Source: Hyphomicrobiales bacterium (lineage in GTDB: Bacteria > Pseudomonadota > Alphaproteobacteria > Rhizobiales > RI-29). From it: 64,000 nucleotides of DNA. Positions 26,437 through 35,351 of this stretch are shown piece after piece. The stretch spans positions 326,640 to 390,639 of the forward strand of contig WGLQ01000002.1 of the NCBI GenBank assembly GCA_016125495.1, given 5' to 3'. The notes beneath the pieces are model-generated. The model saw only the letters and a program-made list of their open reading frames with translations. It was not told where the DNA came from and made no database searches. The first letter of the stretch is position 1, and the number at the start of each line of letters is the position of its first letter. Both the position numbers and the translations under genes were made by a program.

Positions 26437-27975
26437 CTATCCGGCGGTCCGCGGTTCGCCGTCCATGCGCGCGGTGATGGCGCGCGCCAGCCGGGCCACC
26501 TCGACGGGGACGGCGGCGAGCGCGACGACCGGCAGAAATGCAAAGAGGAACACGAGTATCCGGCCGCCTCGACGGGCCACCAGTTCGGCATCGGAGCGGT
26601 GTACCGATAGCGGCAGCGGTGGCCAGAGGGCATGGAACCAGCGGGTCGCCGTCGGGATCGCGAGCAAGCCCATCGCGATGAGTGCGAGATAGCCGAACTG
26701 GAGCCAGCTCGGCGCCCAGGGAACGATCCGAAGCCGCAACTCCTCGAGGCGGGCCCTGCTCGCGAGGGCAGCGGTGACGGAGCGGGCCTCCAGATCACCG
26801 TTCGCACGCGCAACGAGGCCGGTGACGACACCGACCACGACCGCCCCGGCGCCGCTGACGACATCCGGTGCCGCCGCGTCCAGCAAAGCATCGAGGCCAG
26901 CGCGCGGCTCGACACTGAGGCCCGTCGTCAGACCGCCCGTGGAATCGATGGCGGCGGTTCGTTCGAGGCGCAGCCCCTGGCCTTGGTAGGCGATCGCCGT
27001 TAAGAGGTGGCCGAGTGTCGGCTCCTTGCGGGCGCGCTCCAGACGGGCCACGTCGATCGGCTGCCAGACGACATTGCGGCTGCCGGGCTGGGTCGGGCTG
27101 GCCGTGTCGACGATGAGTAGTTCGACGCCGGCGGCTCGCGCCGAGCGAACCAGTGCCGTCACCCGCATGCGCGGATCGGGCTCGGTCTTCGGGCCGGCCA
27201 GCAATTCGCCATCGCGCACTGCGCCAGCGAGGATCACCAGTTGACCGTCGAGGCGCGTCCAGGCGCCATGGAGCGCCTCCGGCATCACCTTTTCGACGGT
27301 CGCCACCGGTCGTCCCACGTCGGCGTTGCGTCGCACGAATGGGCGCCACGGGGGGCGGACGCCGAGCCGGGCCGCCCCTTCGGGATCGAGCGCAAGCAGC
27401 CGCGTGCGGTCGGTGACCGTTCGGCGGCGGAGGTGCCACAGCAACTCGGCTGTCGAGCCGTCGGACGTCAGTGGCAGGAGCAGGCGCCCATGGGCGACCA
27501 CATAGGCAGGGCCTTCCTCGCCGGCGCGGACCGGATAGACGCGGCCTTCGATGAGCGTGTGCGGTGCGACGCGCTTGGGAAGCAGCGCGAGCGCGCCGGG
27601 GGTCGTGGCGAGCCCGTCGGGAGCAACGAGCAGGGCGATTTCACTCTGCGGCTCGCTGTCGGTCGCATCGCCGGCGGTCGCCGGGGCGCCGACGCCAGCG
27701 AGCGGGAGCCAGCGCAATGCCGTTCGCAGCTCGTAGCGACCCGAGGCGGTGACGGTGCGCCCATCCGGCGCGGCGAGTCGCCAGGTGCCATCACTGGCGA
27801 CGGCCGCAGCCAGTGCCGGCACGCCGCCAATGCGTGGTGTTTCCGCAAGGTGGGCGCTGACGGCGGTCAACCCTTTGAAATCGTCGGCTTCGGCAACCTC
27901 GGCGGCCGTGGCGTGGGCGCGCTCGGCAATGCCGGATGCGATGGCGAGGAGCAGCGCGAGGAACAACGTGAGCAT
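26437..27975 (-). CDS. Exported membrane-anchored protein of unknown function
   Basis: A 512-residue protein. ATG 27975 gives an N-terminal signal (LTLFLALLLAIASGIAERAHA). A large, probably periplasmic part follows, rich in beta-strand patterns, then two hydrophobic segments near the C-terminus: about residues 435-455 (LQFGYLALIAMGLLAIP) and 475-495 (ILVFLFAFLPVVALAAVPV), and a short cytoplasmic tail. The start is uncertain because the frame is open to 28170 and no strong ribosome site precedes ATG 27975. The stop is TAG. I recognise no family; the layout resembles an envelope protein with a large periplasmic domain. Confidence 0.6.
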   Translation of the reverse strand: MLTLFLALLLAIASGIAERAHATAAEVAEADDFKGLTAVSAHLAETPRIGGVPALAAAVASDGTWRLAAPDGRTVTASGRYELRTALRWLPLAGVGAPATAGDATDSEPQSEIALLVAPDGLATTPGALALLPKRVAPHTLIEGRVYPVRAGEEGPAYVVAHGRLLLPLTSDGSTAELLWHLRRRTVTDRTRLLALDPEGAARLGVRPPWRPFVRRNADVGRPVATVEKVMPEALHGAWTRLDGQLVILAGAVRDGELLAGPKTEPDPRMRVTALVRSARAAGVELLIVDTASPTQPGSRNVVWQPIDVARLERARKEPTLGHLLTAIAYQGQGLRLERTAAIDSTGGLTTGLSVEPRAGLDALLDAAAPDVVSGAGAVVVGVVTGLVARANGDLEARSVTAALASRARLEELRLRIVPWAPSWLQFGYLALIAMGLLAIPTATRWFHALWPPLPLSVHRSDAELVARRGGRILVFLFAFLPVVALAAVPVEVARLARAITARMDGEPRTAG

Positions 27976-28023
27976 GGCGTTCGGAGACGCGGGCCGGCGA
28001 ACGGCCGGGGCCGCGCATGGACG

Positions 28024-28050
28024 AGCGGCCGTGTCGGCCAACCGGCCGCT
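28024..28050. repeat. GC-rich stem-loop upstream of the membrane protein gene
   Basis: AGCGGCCG and CGGCCGCT form a perfect 8-bp stem around an 11-base loop, 48 bases before the chosen ATG 27975. It lies in the 265-base stretch 27976-28240 between this gene and the enoyl-CoA hydratase stop, which otherwise shows no recognisable feature. If translation began further upstream, the repeat would be inside the coding region. Confidence 0.35.
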
Positions 28051-28240
28051 ACACGAATGTCGTCTCGGCAATCGGCGCCTCGCGGTCTGGAGAAGAGCCT
28101 CAATCATCGCGCATGGAGACATGGAGCATGGCCGCCGGTTTGACCAGTGCCGGTGCGCACGGATCGCCAAGTGTCCCCGGCAAATGCGTGCGGGCCGGGT
28201 GGCGGGTGTGTCGATCGCGCATTCGGGCGGCGGTCGTGGA

Positions 28241-28996
28241 TCAGGCGCTCCCCGAGCCGCGCTTGTCGAGGAATGCGGCGAAGGCGGCGCGTGCCTCGGG
28301 GCTCGCGAGGCGTTCCGCGAAGACCGTGGCTTCCCGATCGATGCGCGTCAGCACGGCATCGGGTTCGCCGCGCAGCAACCGGCGTGTCGCCGCGAGCGCG
28401 CCGGCGGGCTTGGTGGCGAGGCGTCGGGCTGCCTCGAGGGCGCGGTGCTCGACCTCGTCGGGGGGTGTGACCGCGTTGACGAAACCGGCCTCACGCGCCA
28501 TTGCGGCGGAGTACGGATCGCCGAGCGCGAGCATCTCGAAGGCCCGGGCGTGGCCCATGCGGGCAGGCATCAGGAGGCTCGAGGCCGCTTCGGGCACCAG
28601 GGCGAGGTCGACGAAGGGCGTGCGAAAGCTCGAACGATCGCTCGCATAGACGAGATCACAATGAAAGAGCAGCGTCGTGCCGATGCCGACCGCAAGGCCG
28701 TCGACGGCGGCAACCAGCGGTTTGGCGGTCGTCGCGAGCGAGCGCAGGAAGCGCAGCACCGGCTCGCCGAGGGCGCCGGATTGGGCGAAGGCGAGGAATT
28801 CCGAGAGGTCGTTGCCGGCGCAAAAGGCTCCCGGCGTGCCGGCAAAGACGTGCGCGGCGATGGCCGGGTCGGCGTCACCGGAAACTAGGGCATCGGCGAG
28901 GGCCGCATACATCGGGCCGGTGACGGCATTGCGCTTTTCCGGTCGCGCAAAGCGCAGCACCTGCACGGGGCCGTCGTGGGTGATCTCGATGGTCAT
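28241..28996 (-). CDS. Enoyl-CoA hydratase/isomerase family protein
   Basis: Crotonase-fold acyl-CoA enzyme, 251 residues. RFARPEKRNAVTGPMYAALADAL at the N-terminus, the oxyanion-hole segments AGTPGAFCAGNDLSEF and KPLVAAVDGLAVGIGTTLLFHCDLVYASDRSSFRTPFVDLALVPEAASS fit the family well. The two catalytic glutamates of hydratases are not both obvious: the second region has PEAAS where hydratases often have GE or PE, so an isomerase or hydratase role cannot be separated. It starts three bases after the acyl-CoA dehydrogenase stop, so the two form an operon for one acyl-CoA pathway. Confidence 0.9.
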   Translation of the reverse strand: MTIEITHDGPVQVLRFARPEKRNAVTGPMYAALADALVSGDADPAIAAHVFAGTPGAFCAGNDLSEFLAFAQSGALGEPVLRFLRSLATTAKPLVAAVDGLAVGIGTTLLFHCDLVYASDRSSFRTPFVDLALVPEAASSLLMPARMGHARAFEMLALGDPYSAAMAREAGFVNAVTPPDEVEHRALEAARRLATKPAGALAATRRLLRGEPDAVLTRIDREATVFAERLASPEARAAFAAFLDKRGSGSA

Positions 28997-28999
28997 CTC

Positions 29000-30796
29000 T
29001 CAGGACTCCAGGAGTGCGAGCGCGGAGCCGTCCGCGAGGCCATCGCCACCGCCCAGCACGACGCGAAGGTCGCCGACCGCCTCGGCAGCGATGTTGGTGG
29101 CGAAGAAGCGGGCGAGTTCGCGGGCGCTGGCGTGGTCCGAGGTCCCTGGCGGTCGGCGAAGCGCACGTAGCGCGGCGCGGGCGAGGTAGCAGCCGCCGGC
29201 CGCCTTGCCGAAGAGCGCGAGGTAGGGCGTTGCAACGGCGAGCATGGAGGCCCCGTCGCCCGCGCGGGCGGCGTCCGACAGCATCCATTCGGTGGCTTCT
29301 GCGAGCGAATCGACGGCGAGATCGAGGTCCCTGGCGATCGCCGTGAGGCCGGGCTCGTTGCTGGCCCGTACCTCGGCCAGAATGCCGCGCAGGAAGCCGA
29401 TGTAACCGCGCACCACGGCACCGCCCTCGAGCGGCAGCTTGCGCACCGCGAGGTCGATGGCCTGGATGCCGTTGGTGCCCTCGTAGATCGTGAAGATGCG
29501 GGCGTCGCGCAGGAGCTGGGCGGCGCCGGTCTCCTCGATGTAGCCCATCCCGCCATGCACCTGGATGCCGAGGGATGCGACCTCGACGCCGGCATCGGTC
29601 GAGAAGGCCTTGGCGACCGGGGTGAGGAGGGCGGCGGTGGCGGCGCCCTCGGCCCGTGCGGCCGCGTCGCGGGCGCGCTCGGAGCGATCGATGGCGCCGG
29701 CCGTGGCGAGGCAGAGCATGCGGCTGGCGGCGGTCAGCGCCTTCATGCGCATGAGATTGCGCTGCACGTCGGGGTGGCGAACGATGGGTGACATCTCACC
29801 CGGCGCGGCGCCAGGGGCGGCCCCCTGCCGACGCTCGTTGGCGTAGGCGATGGCGTGCTGGGTCGCGGCCTCGGCGATGGCGACGCCCTGGATGCCGACG
29901 GCGAGGCGGGCGGCGTTCATCATCAGGAACATGACGGCGAGGCCCTTGTGCTCCTCGCCGATCAGCCAGCCGACGGCGCCGCCGTGCTCGCCGTAGGTCA
30001 TGGTGCACGTGGGGCTCGAATGGAGGCCGAGCTTGTGCTCGAGGCCGGTGCAGCGCACGTCGTTGAGCGCGCCGAGGGAGCCATCCTGCGAAACGAGGCG
30101 TTTCGGTACCAGGAAGAGCGAGATGCCCTTCGTGCCCGGTGGGGCGTCCGGTAGGCGGGCGAGGACCAGATGCACGATATTCTCGGTGAGGTCGTGGTCG
30201 CCGTAGCTGATGAAGATCTTGGTCCCGGTGATGCGATAGGTGCCATCGCCGGCACGCTCGGCGCGCGTGCGCAGGGCACCGAGGTCGGAGCCGGCCTGCG
30301 GCTCCGTGAGGTTCATGGTGCCGGCCCACTCGCCCGAGGTGAGCCTGGCAAGATAGCGCTCGCGGATTTCCGGGCTCGCTTTGGCTTCGAGCGCGTGGAC
30401 CGCGCCGTGCGTCAGGATCGGACCCAAGGCAAAGCTCGTGTTGGCGCCGTTCCAGATTTCGCAGGCGGCCATGGAGAGGCTGCTCGGCAGGTTCTGGCCG
30501 CCGTAGGCTTCCGGGCAGGGCAGGCCCGACCAGCCGGCTTCACACCAGCTGCGATAGGCCGCCTTGAATTCGGCCGGCATCACGACACCGCTTTCGGTGA
30601 GGCGGGCGCCGACCTTGTCGCCGAGCCGGTTGAGTGGTGCCAGTTCCTCCTCGGCGAAGCGGCCGGCCTCGGTCACGACCTGAGCGACGAGGTCCCGGTC
30701 GAGCCCTTCGAGATCACCGTTCGCGAGCGCGCGATCGAGATCGGCACCGGCATCGAGGGCGGTCATGATGTCGTCGATCGGTGCACGGTAGGGCAT
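29000..30796 (-). CDS. Acyl-CoA dehydrogenase (long form, DmdC-like)
   Basis: FAD-dependent acyl-CoA dehydrogenase of about 598 residues, the long subgroup carrying an extra C-terminal helical domain, as in DmdC and AidB-like enzymes. The middle domain signature is GTMNLTEPQAGSDLGALRTRA, the FAD contact GTKIFISYGDHDLTENI, and the C-terminal QVHGGMGYIEETGAAQLLRDARIFTIYEGTNGIQAIDL includes the catalytic Glu of the short-chain-type family in the YEGT motif. ATG 30796 follows GGAGG; the open frame upstream has no support. It forms a pair with the downstream enoyl-CoA hydratase. Substrate is not determinable; DMSP-derived methylmercaptopropionyl-CoA is one possibility. Confidence 0.93.
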   Translation of the reverse strand: MPYRAPIDDIMTALDAGADLDRALANGDLEGLDRDLVAQVVTEAGRFAEEELAPLNRLGDKVGARLTESGVVMPAEFKAAYRSWCEAGWSGLPCPEAYGGQNLPSSLSMAACEIWNGANTSFALGPILTHGAVHALEAKASPEIRERYLARLTSGEWAGTMNLTEPQAGSDLGALRTRAERAGDGTYRITGTKIFISYGDHDLTENIVHLVLARLPDAPPGTKGISLFLVPKRLVSQDGSLGALNDVRCTGLEHKLGLHSSPTCTMTYGEHGGAVGWLIGEEHKGLAVMFLMMNAARLAVGIQGVAIAEAATQHAIAYANERRQGAAPGAAPGEMSPIVRHPDVQRNLMRMKALTAASRMLCLATAGAIDRSERARDAAARAEGAATAALLTPVAKAFSTDAGVEVASLGIQVHGGMGYIEETGAAQLLRDARIFTIYEGTNGIQAIDLAVRKLPLEGGAVVRGYIGFLRGILAEVRASNEPGLTAIARDLDLAVDSLAEATEWMLSDAARAGDGASMLAVATPYLALFGKAAGGCYLARAALRALRRPPGTSDHASARELARFFATNIAAEAVGDLRVVLGGGDGLADGSALALLES

Positions 30797-30977
30797 AGTC
30801 GTCGGGCCTCCATGTCTCTCACATCCTACCCGCCGGATGCCGTATCCTCGGCCGGCGGTGGGCGACATACCTTTACGCTTTCGTCAGGGCGAGGCAAACG
30901 GGCGTATGGAGACAGGCCGCCGGCGGCACGGGAACCTGATGGCGCGCGTACCGGACGGCAAGGGAGTTGGGAGCATC

Positions 30978-31967
30978 ATGCAGGGCGGCCCGGTGGCCAT
31001 CGATGGTGAGCTGGTGAAGGCGGCAGCCGAGCGACTGGCCAGCGGCGGGATCGTCGCCTTCCCGACCGAGACGGTCTACGGCCTCGGGGGGGACGCCACG
31101 AGCGGCCTTGCGGTCGCTCGCATCTACGAACTCAAGGGGCGGCCCCGGTTCAATCCGCTGATCGTGCATCTCGCGGAGGTGGTGGCGGCACTCCGGCTCG
31201 GCGTGCGGGATCGGCGGGCGGAGCGGCTCGCGGAACGCTTCTGGCCGGGCCCGCTCACCATCGTGGTGGAGCGAGCACCGGAGAGCGGGCTTTCAGAGCT
31301 GGTCTCGGCCGGGCTTTCGAGCGTTGCGCTGCGCGTGCCGAGCCATCCGGTGGCGCGCCAGCTCCTCACCCTCGTCGGCCGGCCGATCGCCGCGCCGAGC
31401 GCCAATCGTTCCGGGCGGATCAGTCCGACGACGGCGGCGCACGTCAGGGCCGAATTCGGCGATCGCGTCGACATCGTCCTGGACGCCGGAGCGAGCACGA
31501 TCGGGCTCGAATCGACCGTCGTTTCGCTGATCGGCGGCGCGGCGCGCATCCTGCGGCCCGGAGCCGTGACGCAGGCCGAGATCGAGGCGGTGCTCGGCGA
31601 GCGGGTGGAAGTCGGGGGGGGAGCCGCCGCCGACACGTTGCCCATCGCGCCGGGCCAGCTCGCGAGCCACTATGCACCGCGGGCGCGGGTGCTCCTCGAT
31701 TGCCTCGAAGCCGGTGCCGGGTCAGCATTCCTCGGCTTCGGCGACGTGAGTGGTGGGGGGGCGGCCGTTGGCGGCCCCCGGTGCAACCTCAGTCCGCGTG
31801 GCGACCTGGAGGAGGCGGCGGCAAACCTCTATGCCATGCTGCGCGAACTGGATGCGACGGGCGTCGATGCGATCGCGGTCGCGCCGGTGCCAGAGGTCGG
31901 GCTCGGCGTCGCGATCAACGAACGGCTGCGGCGGGCGGCGGCGCCACGTCCCCGGGGGGACGATTGA
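30978..31967 (+). CDS. L-threonylcarbamoyladenylate synthase (Sua5/TsaC)
   Basis: Makes threonylcarbamoyl-AMP from threonine, bicarbonate and ATP, the first step of t6A37 tRNA modification. The YrdC domain is intact: GGIVAFPTETVYGLGGDA, IYELKGRPRFNPLIVHL, FWPGPLTIVV, VALRVPSHPVARQLL and PIAAPSANRSGRISPTTAAHV. The length of 329 residues shows the extra C-terminal Sua5 domain. I chose ATG 30978, which starts about 10 residues before the fold; another ATG at 30939 is possible. The gene is divergent from the acyl-CoA dehydrogenase. Confidence 0.95.
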   Translation: MQGGPVAIDGELVKAAAERLASGGIVAFPTETVYGLGGDATSGLAVARIYELKGRPRFNPLIVHLAEVVAALRLGVRDRRAERLAERFWPGPLTIVVERAPESGLSELVSAGLSSVALRVPSHPVARQLLTLVGRPIAAPSANRSGRISPTTAAHVRAEFGDRVDIVLDAGASTIGLESTVVSLIGGAARILRPGAVTQAEIEAVLGERVEVGGGAAADTLPIAPGQLASHYAPRARVLLDCLEAGAGSAFLGFGDVSGGGAAVGGPRCNLSPRGDLEEAAANLYAMLRELDATGVDAIAVAPVPEVGLGVAINERLRRAAAPRPRGDD

Positions 31968-31989
31968 GCCGGCGGCTGCGGCCGCTGGC
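31968..31989 (+). terminator. Hairpin directly after the Sua5 stop codon
   Basis: GCCGGCGGC pairs with GCCGCTGGC (one G-U pair) around a TGCG tetraloop, starting at the base after the TGA. Only a weak T-stretch follows. The position favours a terminator or an mRNA-end stabiliser. Confidence 0.45.
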
Positions 31990-32083
31990 GAGCCGCGTGG
32001 TTTGACGCTAACGAGGGGCGGTTCGGCGCCCTGACCGAGGTGGCATCGTGATCGGAGCCGGCGGCGAGAGAACAGGGGAAAGC

Positions 32084-33517
32084 ATGCGCGACAACCGGCA
32101 TCAACCGCCCGACGGGGAGGCGCTCGTCGCTCTCACCGCGATCGTCGGCGAGCGCCACGCTCTGACGGCGCCCGAGGACGTGGCACCGCATCTCGTCGAG
32201 TGGCGTGGCCTCTATCGTGGCAGGACCGCGATGGTGCTGCGCCCGGGCTCGACCGAGGAGGTCTCGCGCATTCTCGCGTTCGCCAACGAACGCCGCATCG
32301 CGGTCGTGCCGCAGGGCGGCAACACCGGTCTCGTCGGTGGACAGATCCCCTTCGAGCACGGCGGTGAGATCGTCCTCAGCCTCTCGCGCCTCAAGCGCAT
32401 CCGCGACATCGATCCGGTCGGCAACACGATGGTGGTCGAGGCCGGTGTCACGCTCGAGGCGGCGCAAAAGGCGGCCGAGGGGGCGGGGCGCCTGCTCGCC
32501 CTCAGCCTCGCCTCGCAGGGAACCTGCCAGGTCGGCGGCAACCTTTCGACCAATGCCGGCGGCATCAATGTGCTGGCCTACGGCAACGCGCGCGACCAGG
32601 CGCTCGGGCTCGAGGTGGTGCTGGCGGATGGTCGCATCTGGAACGGCCTTCGGCGGCTGCGCAAGGACAACACCGGCTATGACCTGCGCGATCTCTTCAT
32701 CGGCGCGGAGGGAACACTCGGGGTCATCACGGCCGCGACCCTCAAGCTCGCCGCGCGGCCGCTCGCGACGGTGACGGCGATCGCCGGCATTTCCTCTCCG
32801 CAGGCGGCGGCGGCGCTTTTTTCGCGGGCGCGTGACGCATCGGGTCCGACGCTCACCGCATTCGAGATCATGCCGCGGATCGGCATCGAGTTCGTGCTCC
32901 GCCATCTGCCCGGCGCGCGTGATCCGCTCGCCGGCCGGCACGACTGGTACGTGCTGATGGACCTCGTCAGCCTCTCTCCGAGCGACGATGCGAGCCAGCG
33001 GATGGAGGATATCCTCGCCGGAGCGATCGAAGCGGGGGACGTCGAGGATGCCGCGATCGCAAGCTCGAAGGCCCAGTCGGCGGCGCTCTGGAGCCTCAGG
33101 GAAAACCTCTCGGAGATGCAGCGTCATGAAGGCGGAAGTATAAAGAACGACGTCTCCGTGCCCGTCGCCAGGGTGCCGGAGCTGCTGACGCGCGCGGACG
33201 CCGTCGTGGCGGCGATGATGCCCGGTGCCCGGCCCGTCGCGTTCGGGCACTTCGGCGACGGCAACATCCACTACAACATCTCGCAGCCGGTCGGCGCGGA
33301 CGCGGCGGCTTTCATGGCGCGCTGGCAGGAGGTGACGGAGGCGGTCGGCGAGGTCGTGCTCGGGCTCGACGGCTCGATCAGCGCCGAGCATGGCATCGGA
33401 CGCCAGAAGCGCGAGAAGCTCGCGGAACTCAAGGCAGGCACGGAGATCGAACTGATGCGGGCGATAAAATCGGCGCTCGATCCCAACGGGATCCTCAATC
33501 CGGGAAAGGTGGTCTGA
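32084..33517 (+). CDS. FAD-binding oxidoreductase (D-2-hydroxyglutarate dehydrogenase / GlcD-like)
   Basis: Flavoprotein of the VAO/GlcD superfamily, 477 residues. The FAD-binding part has VVPQGGNTGLVGGQIPF, GGNLSTNAGGINVLAYGNARDQALGLEVVLADG and GAEGTLGVITAATLKL; the C-terminal cap has FGHFGDGNIHYNIS with its metal-binding histidines and SAEHGIGRQKREKL. This matches the D-2-hydroxyacid dehydrogenase branch (D2HGDH, GlcD, Dld II). ATG 32084 follows AGGGGA; a GTG at 32048 would add 12 residues. The stop overlaps the acetyltransferase start (TGATG). The physiological acid is not known. Confidence 0.93.
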   Translation: MRDNRHQPPDGEALVALTAIVGERHALTAPEDVAPHLVEWRGLYRGRTAMVLRPGSTEEVSRILAFANERRIAVVPQGGNTGLVGGQIPFEHGGEIVLSLSRLKRIRDIDPVGNTMVVEAGVTLEAAQKAAEGAGRLLALSLASQGTCQVGGNLSTNAGGINVLAYGNARDQALGLEVVLADGRIWNGLRRLRKDNTGYDLRDLFIGAEGTLGVITAATLKLAARPLATVTAIAGISSPQAAAALFSRARDASGPTLTAFEIMPRIGIEFVLRHLPGARDPLAGRHDWYVLMDLVSLSPSDDASQRMEDILAGAIEAGDVEDAAIASSKAQSAALWSLRENLSEMQRHEGGSIKNDVSVPVARVPELLTRADAVVAAMMPGARPVAFGHFGDGNIHYNISQPVGADAAAFMARWQEVTEAVGEVVLGLDGSISAEHGIGRQKREKLAELKAGTEIELMRAIKSALDPNGILNPGKVV

Positions 33518-34002
33518 TGAACGGCACCGAACCGGCAACGGAGCTGACCGTGCATCCGGTCCGCGACCACGAGGTGGCGGTCGTTGTCGCGCTCTGGGAG
33601 GTCTGCGGCCTGACGCGCCCGTGGAACGACCCGATGCGCGACATCGCCTTTGCGCGAAGCGGCCCCAATTCAGATGTCCTCGTCGGGCTCGCGGGTGGCA
33701 GGCTGGTGGCGAGCGCCATGGTCGGTCACGACGGGCACCGTGGCGCGGTCTATTATCTTTCCGTTCTCCCCGAACTGCAGGGACGAGGTTTCGGGCGCGT
33801 GCTGATGACGGCGATCGAGGCGTGGATGCGCGAACGGGGCGTCTGGAAAATCAACCTGCTGGTCAGGGAGGGGAACGAGGCAGTCCTCGACTTCTACGAC
33901 GCGCTCGGTTTCGAGGTGGAGGGATCGGTGCAACTCGGCAAATGGCTCGAGCCCAAGCGCGGCGCGCCGCCGCCGCCGCCAAAGCTGCCGCGGCGCGGTT
34001 GA
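33517..34002 (+). CDS. GNAT family N-acetyltransferase (YpeA-like)
   Basis: A 161-residue acetyltransferase. The acetyl-CoA loop reads LSVLPELQGRGFGRVLM (Q-x-x-G-x-G) near residues 81-97, with the flanking VLVGLAGGRLVASAMVGHDGHRGAVYYL strand-turn-strand and the C-terminal EGNEAVLDFYDALGFEVEGS typical of GNATs, especially YpeA/RimI-like ones. It ends in a Pro-rich tail of repeated prolines. Start overlaps the upstream flavoprotein stop, so they are cotranslated. The stop lies 7 bases from the convergent SRAP gene stop. Substrate unknown. Confidence 0.9.
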   Translation: MNGTEPATELTVHPVRDHEVAVVVALWEVCGLTRPWNDPMRDIAFARSGPNSDVLVGLAGGRLVASAMVGHDGHRGAVYYLSVLPELQGRGFGRVLMTAIEAWMRERGVWKINLLVREGNEAVLDFYDALGFEVEGSVQLGKWLEPKRGAPPPPPKLPRRG

Positions 34003-34009
34003 CGTCAGC

Positions 34010-34690
34010 TCAGAAAAGCTCCCCGTCGGGGGAGGCGATGAGTTCCGGTCCCTCGTTGCGGGCGTTGTTGAGCGCGCGGTTGACCGGCCGGCAGGAGAGG
34101 AAGTCATCCGGGGCGGCGCGCATCAGGTTCGCGGCCTCGCGGGCATCGGTGCCGCGACAATCGAGCCAGGCGTCGAAATCCTGCGGCGCGAGGATCACGG
34201 GCATGCGGTCGTGGATTGCCGCCACCAGCCGGTTCGGCTGCGTGGTCAGGATGGCCATCGAATCGATCTCGCTGCCGTCGGCGCCGAGCCAGGTCTCCCA
34301 GAGGCCGGCGAGCCCCATGGGGCCGCCCGAGGCGGGTGCAAATAGGTGTGGCTGGCGCTCGCTCTTGGGCCCCGACCATTCGTAGAACCCATCGGCCGGC
34401 ACGATGCAGCGGCGGTGGCGCATCGCGGCTCGGAAGGAGGGCTTTTCGAGCACCGTCTCACTGCGTGCGTTGATCATCATCGGCAACTTCGCGAGATCCT
34501 TTGCCCAGGATGGGATCAGCCCCCAGCGAACGAGTGTGAAGCGCCGTTCGCCATCGTGATCGATCCTGACGATGCCGGCCGGCTGGCTCGGGGCGATGTT
34601 GTAGCGCGGGGGGAAGTTGGGATGATTGATGAAGCGGAAGACCTGGCGCACGGCCTCGGGCGGTGTGGTGAGATTGTAGCGCGAGCACAT
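34010..34690 (-). CDS. SOS response-associated peptidase (SRAP, YedK/HMCES-like)
   Basis: DNA repair protein that crosslinks covalently to abasic sites in single-stranded DNA. The catalytic Cys2 follows the initiator Met (MCSRY), and Asn74 (INARSE), Glu104 (GFYEWSG) and His160 (IHDRMPVIL) match the YedK active site with almost the same spacing. The start at 34690 is fixed by this Cys2 requirement: a longer open frame to 34867 would bury the catalytic residue. The length of 226 residues is typical. It is divergent from the NUDIX hydrolase gene, and converges on the GNAT gene. Confidence 0.96.
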   Translation of the reverse strand: MCSRYNLTTPPEAVRQVFRFINHPNFPPRYNIAPSQPAGIVRIDHDGERRFTLVRWGLIPSWAKDLAKLPMMINARSETVLEKPSFRAAMRHRRCIVPADGFYEWSGPKSERQPHLFAPASGGPMGLAGLWETWLGADGSEIDSMAILTTQPNRLVAAIHDRMPVILAPQDFDAWLDCRGTDAREAANLMRAAPDDFLSCRPVNRALNNARNEGPELIASPDGELF

Positions 34691-34794
34691 CGGGGGCCTC
34701 CGGCGGCATGGCCGACCGGCTGGATCGCCGGCCGGCGCGACGATAGCGTAACGCGCGGATCGACCAAACCCGCAAGCGGGGCGCGAGACGGAAC

Positions 34795-35247
34795 ATGACG
34801 GTGGAAGGCGGACAACCAGGGTGGCCGCGAGTGGCCGCGAGCGTGGCGGTGTTCCGGTCGGTCTCATGCCGAGAGGTGCTGCTTGTGAAGCGGGCGGCGG
34901 GGCCGGCGGCAGGGCTGTGGTCGCTGCCCGGTGGAAAGATCGAGCCCGGAGAGGTGGCGCGCGATGCGGCGCTTCGCGAACTCGCCGAGGAAACCGGGGT
35001 GCGGGCGCGCCTATGCGGCCTCGTCGACGTCGCCGAAGTGATCCGCCGCGGCACCGATGGCGGTCTCCTGGCCCACTATGCCATCGTCGTCTTCACTGGG
35101 CTCCTCGAATGGGGCGAGGTCCGGGCGGGGAGCGATGCGGCCGAGGCGGGCTGGCTTGACGTCGGGGCTTTGGACGGCGTGGCGGCCACCGATGGGCTCG
35201 CGGCGATCGTCAGCGCGGCGGCGCGCCGCATCACGAAGCATCGGTGA
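34795..35247 (+). CDS. NUDIX hydrolase (MutT-like)
   Basis: A 150-residue NUDIX enzyme. The box is complete: GGKIEPGEVARDAALREL followed by AEETGV at residues 46-69 satisfies GX5EX7REUXEEXGU. Family members hydrolyse nucleoside diphosphate linkages, including oxidised nucleotides or NAD derivatives; the substrate is not evident. The N-terminus is uncertain: ATG 34795 adds about ten residues before the conserved RVAASVAVFR. A perfect tandem duplication of ten bases lies in the N-terminal coding region. It is divergent from the SRAP gene and followed by the TIGR02301-type gene. Confidence 0.9.
   Translation: MTVEGGQPGWPRVAASVAVFRSVSCREVLLVKRAAGPAAGLWSLPGGKIEPGEVARDAALRELAEETGVRARLCGLVDVAEVIRRGTDGGLLAHYAIVVFTGLLEWGEVRAGSDAAEAGWLDVGALDGVAATDGLAAIVSAAARRITKHR
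34821..34840. repeat. Tandem direct repeat of 10 bases in the NUDIX coding start
   Basis: GTGGCCGCGA occurs twice without spacer. Gain or loss of one unit would shift the reading frame before the NUDIX box, although an in-frame GTG within the second unit (34831) could still serve as a start. Confidence 0.6.
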
Positions 35248-35351
35248 TCCGACACCGGCGAAACGAGCGGCCTTTGCCGGCATTGCCTTGCGGCGGTCAC
35301 AACCACGGCTATGCTGACCGGCGAATCCGCAGGCCCGGGAGCACGGCATCG

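Noticed and set aside
27976..28170. N-terminal extension of the exported membrane protein
   Set aside because: The added 65 residues are Arg/Cys-rich, lack a ribosome site and would bury the signal sequence; kept only as an alternative.
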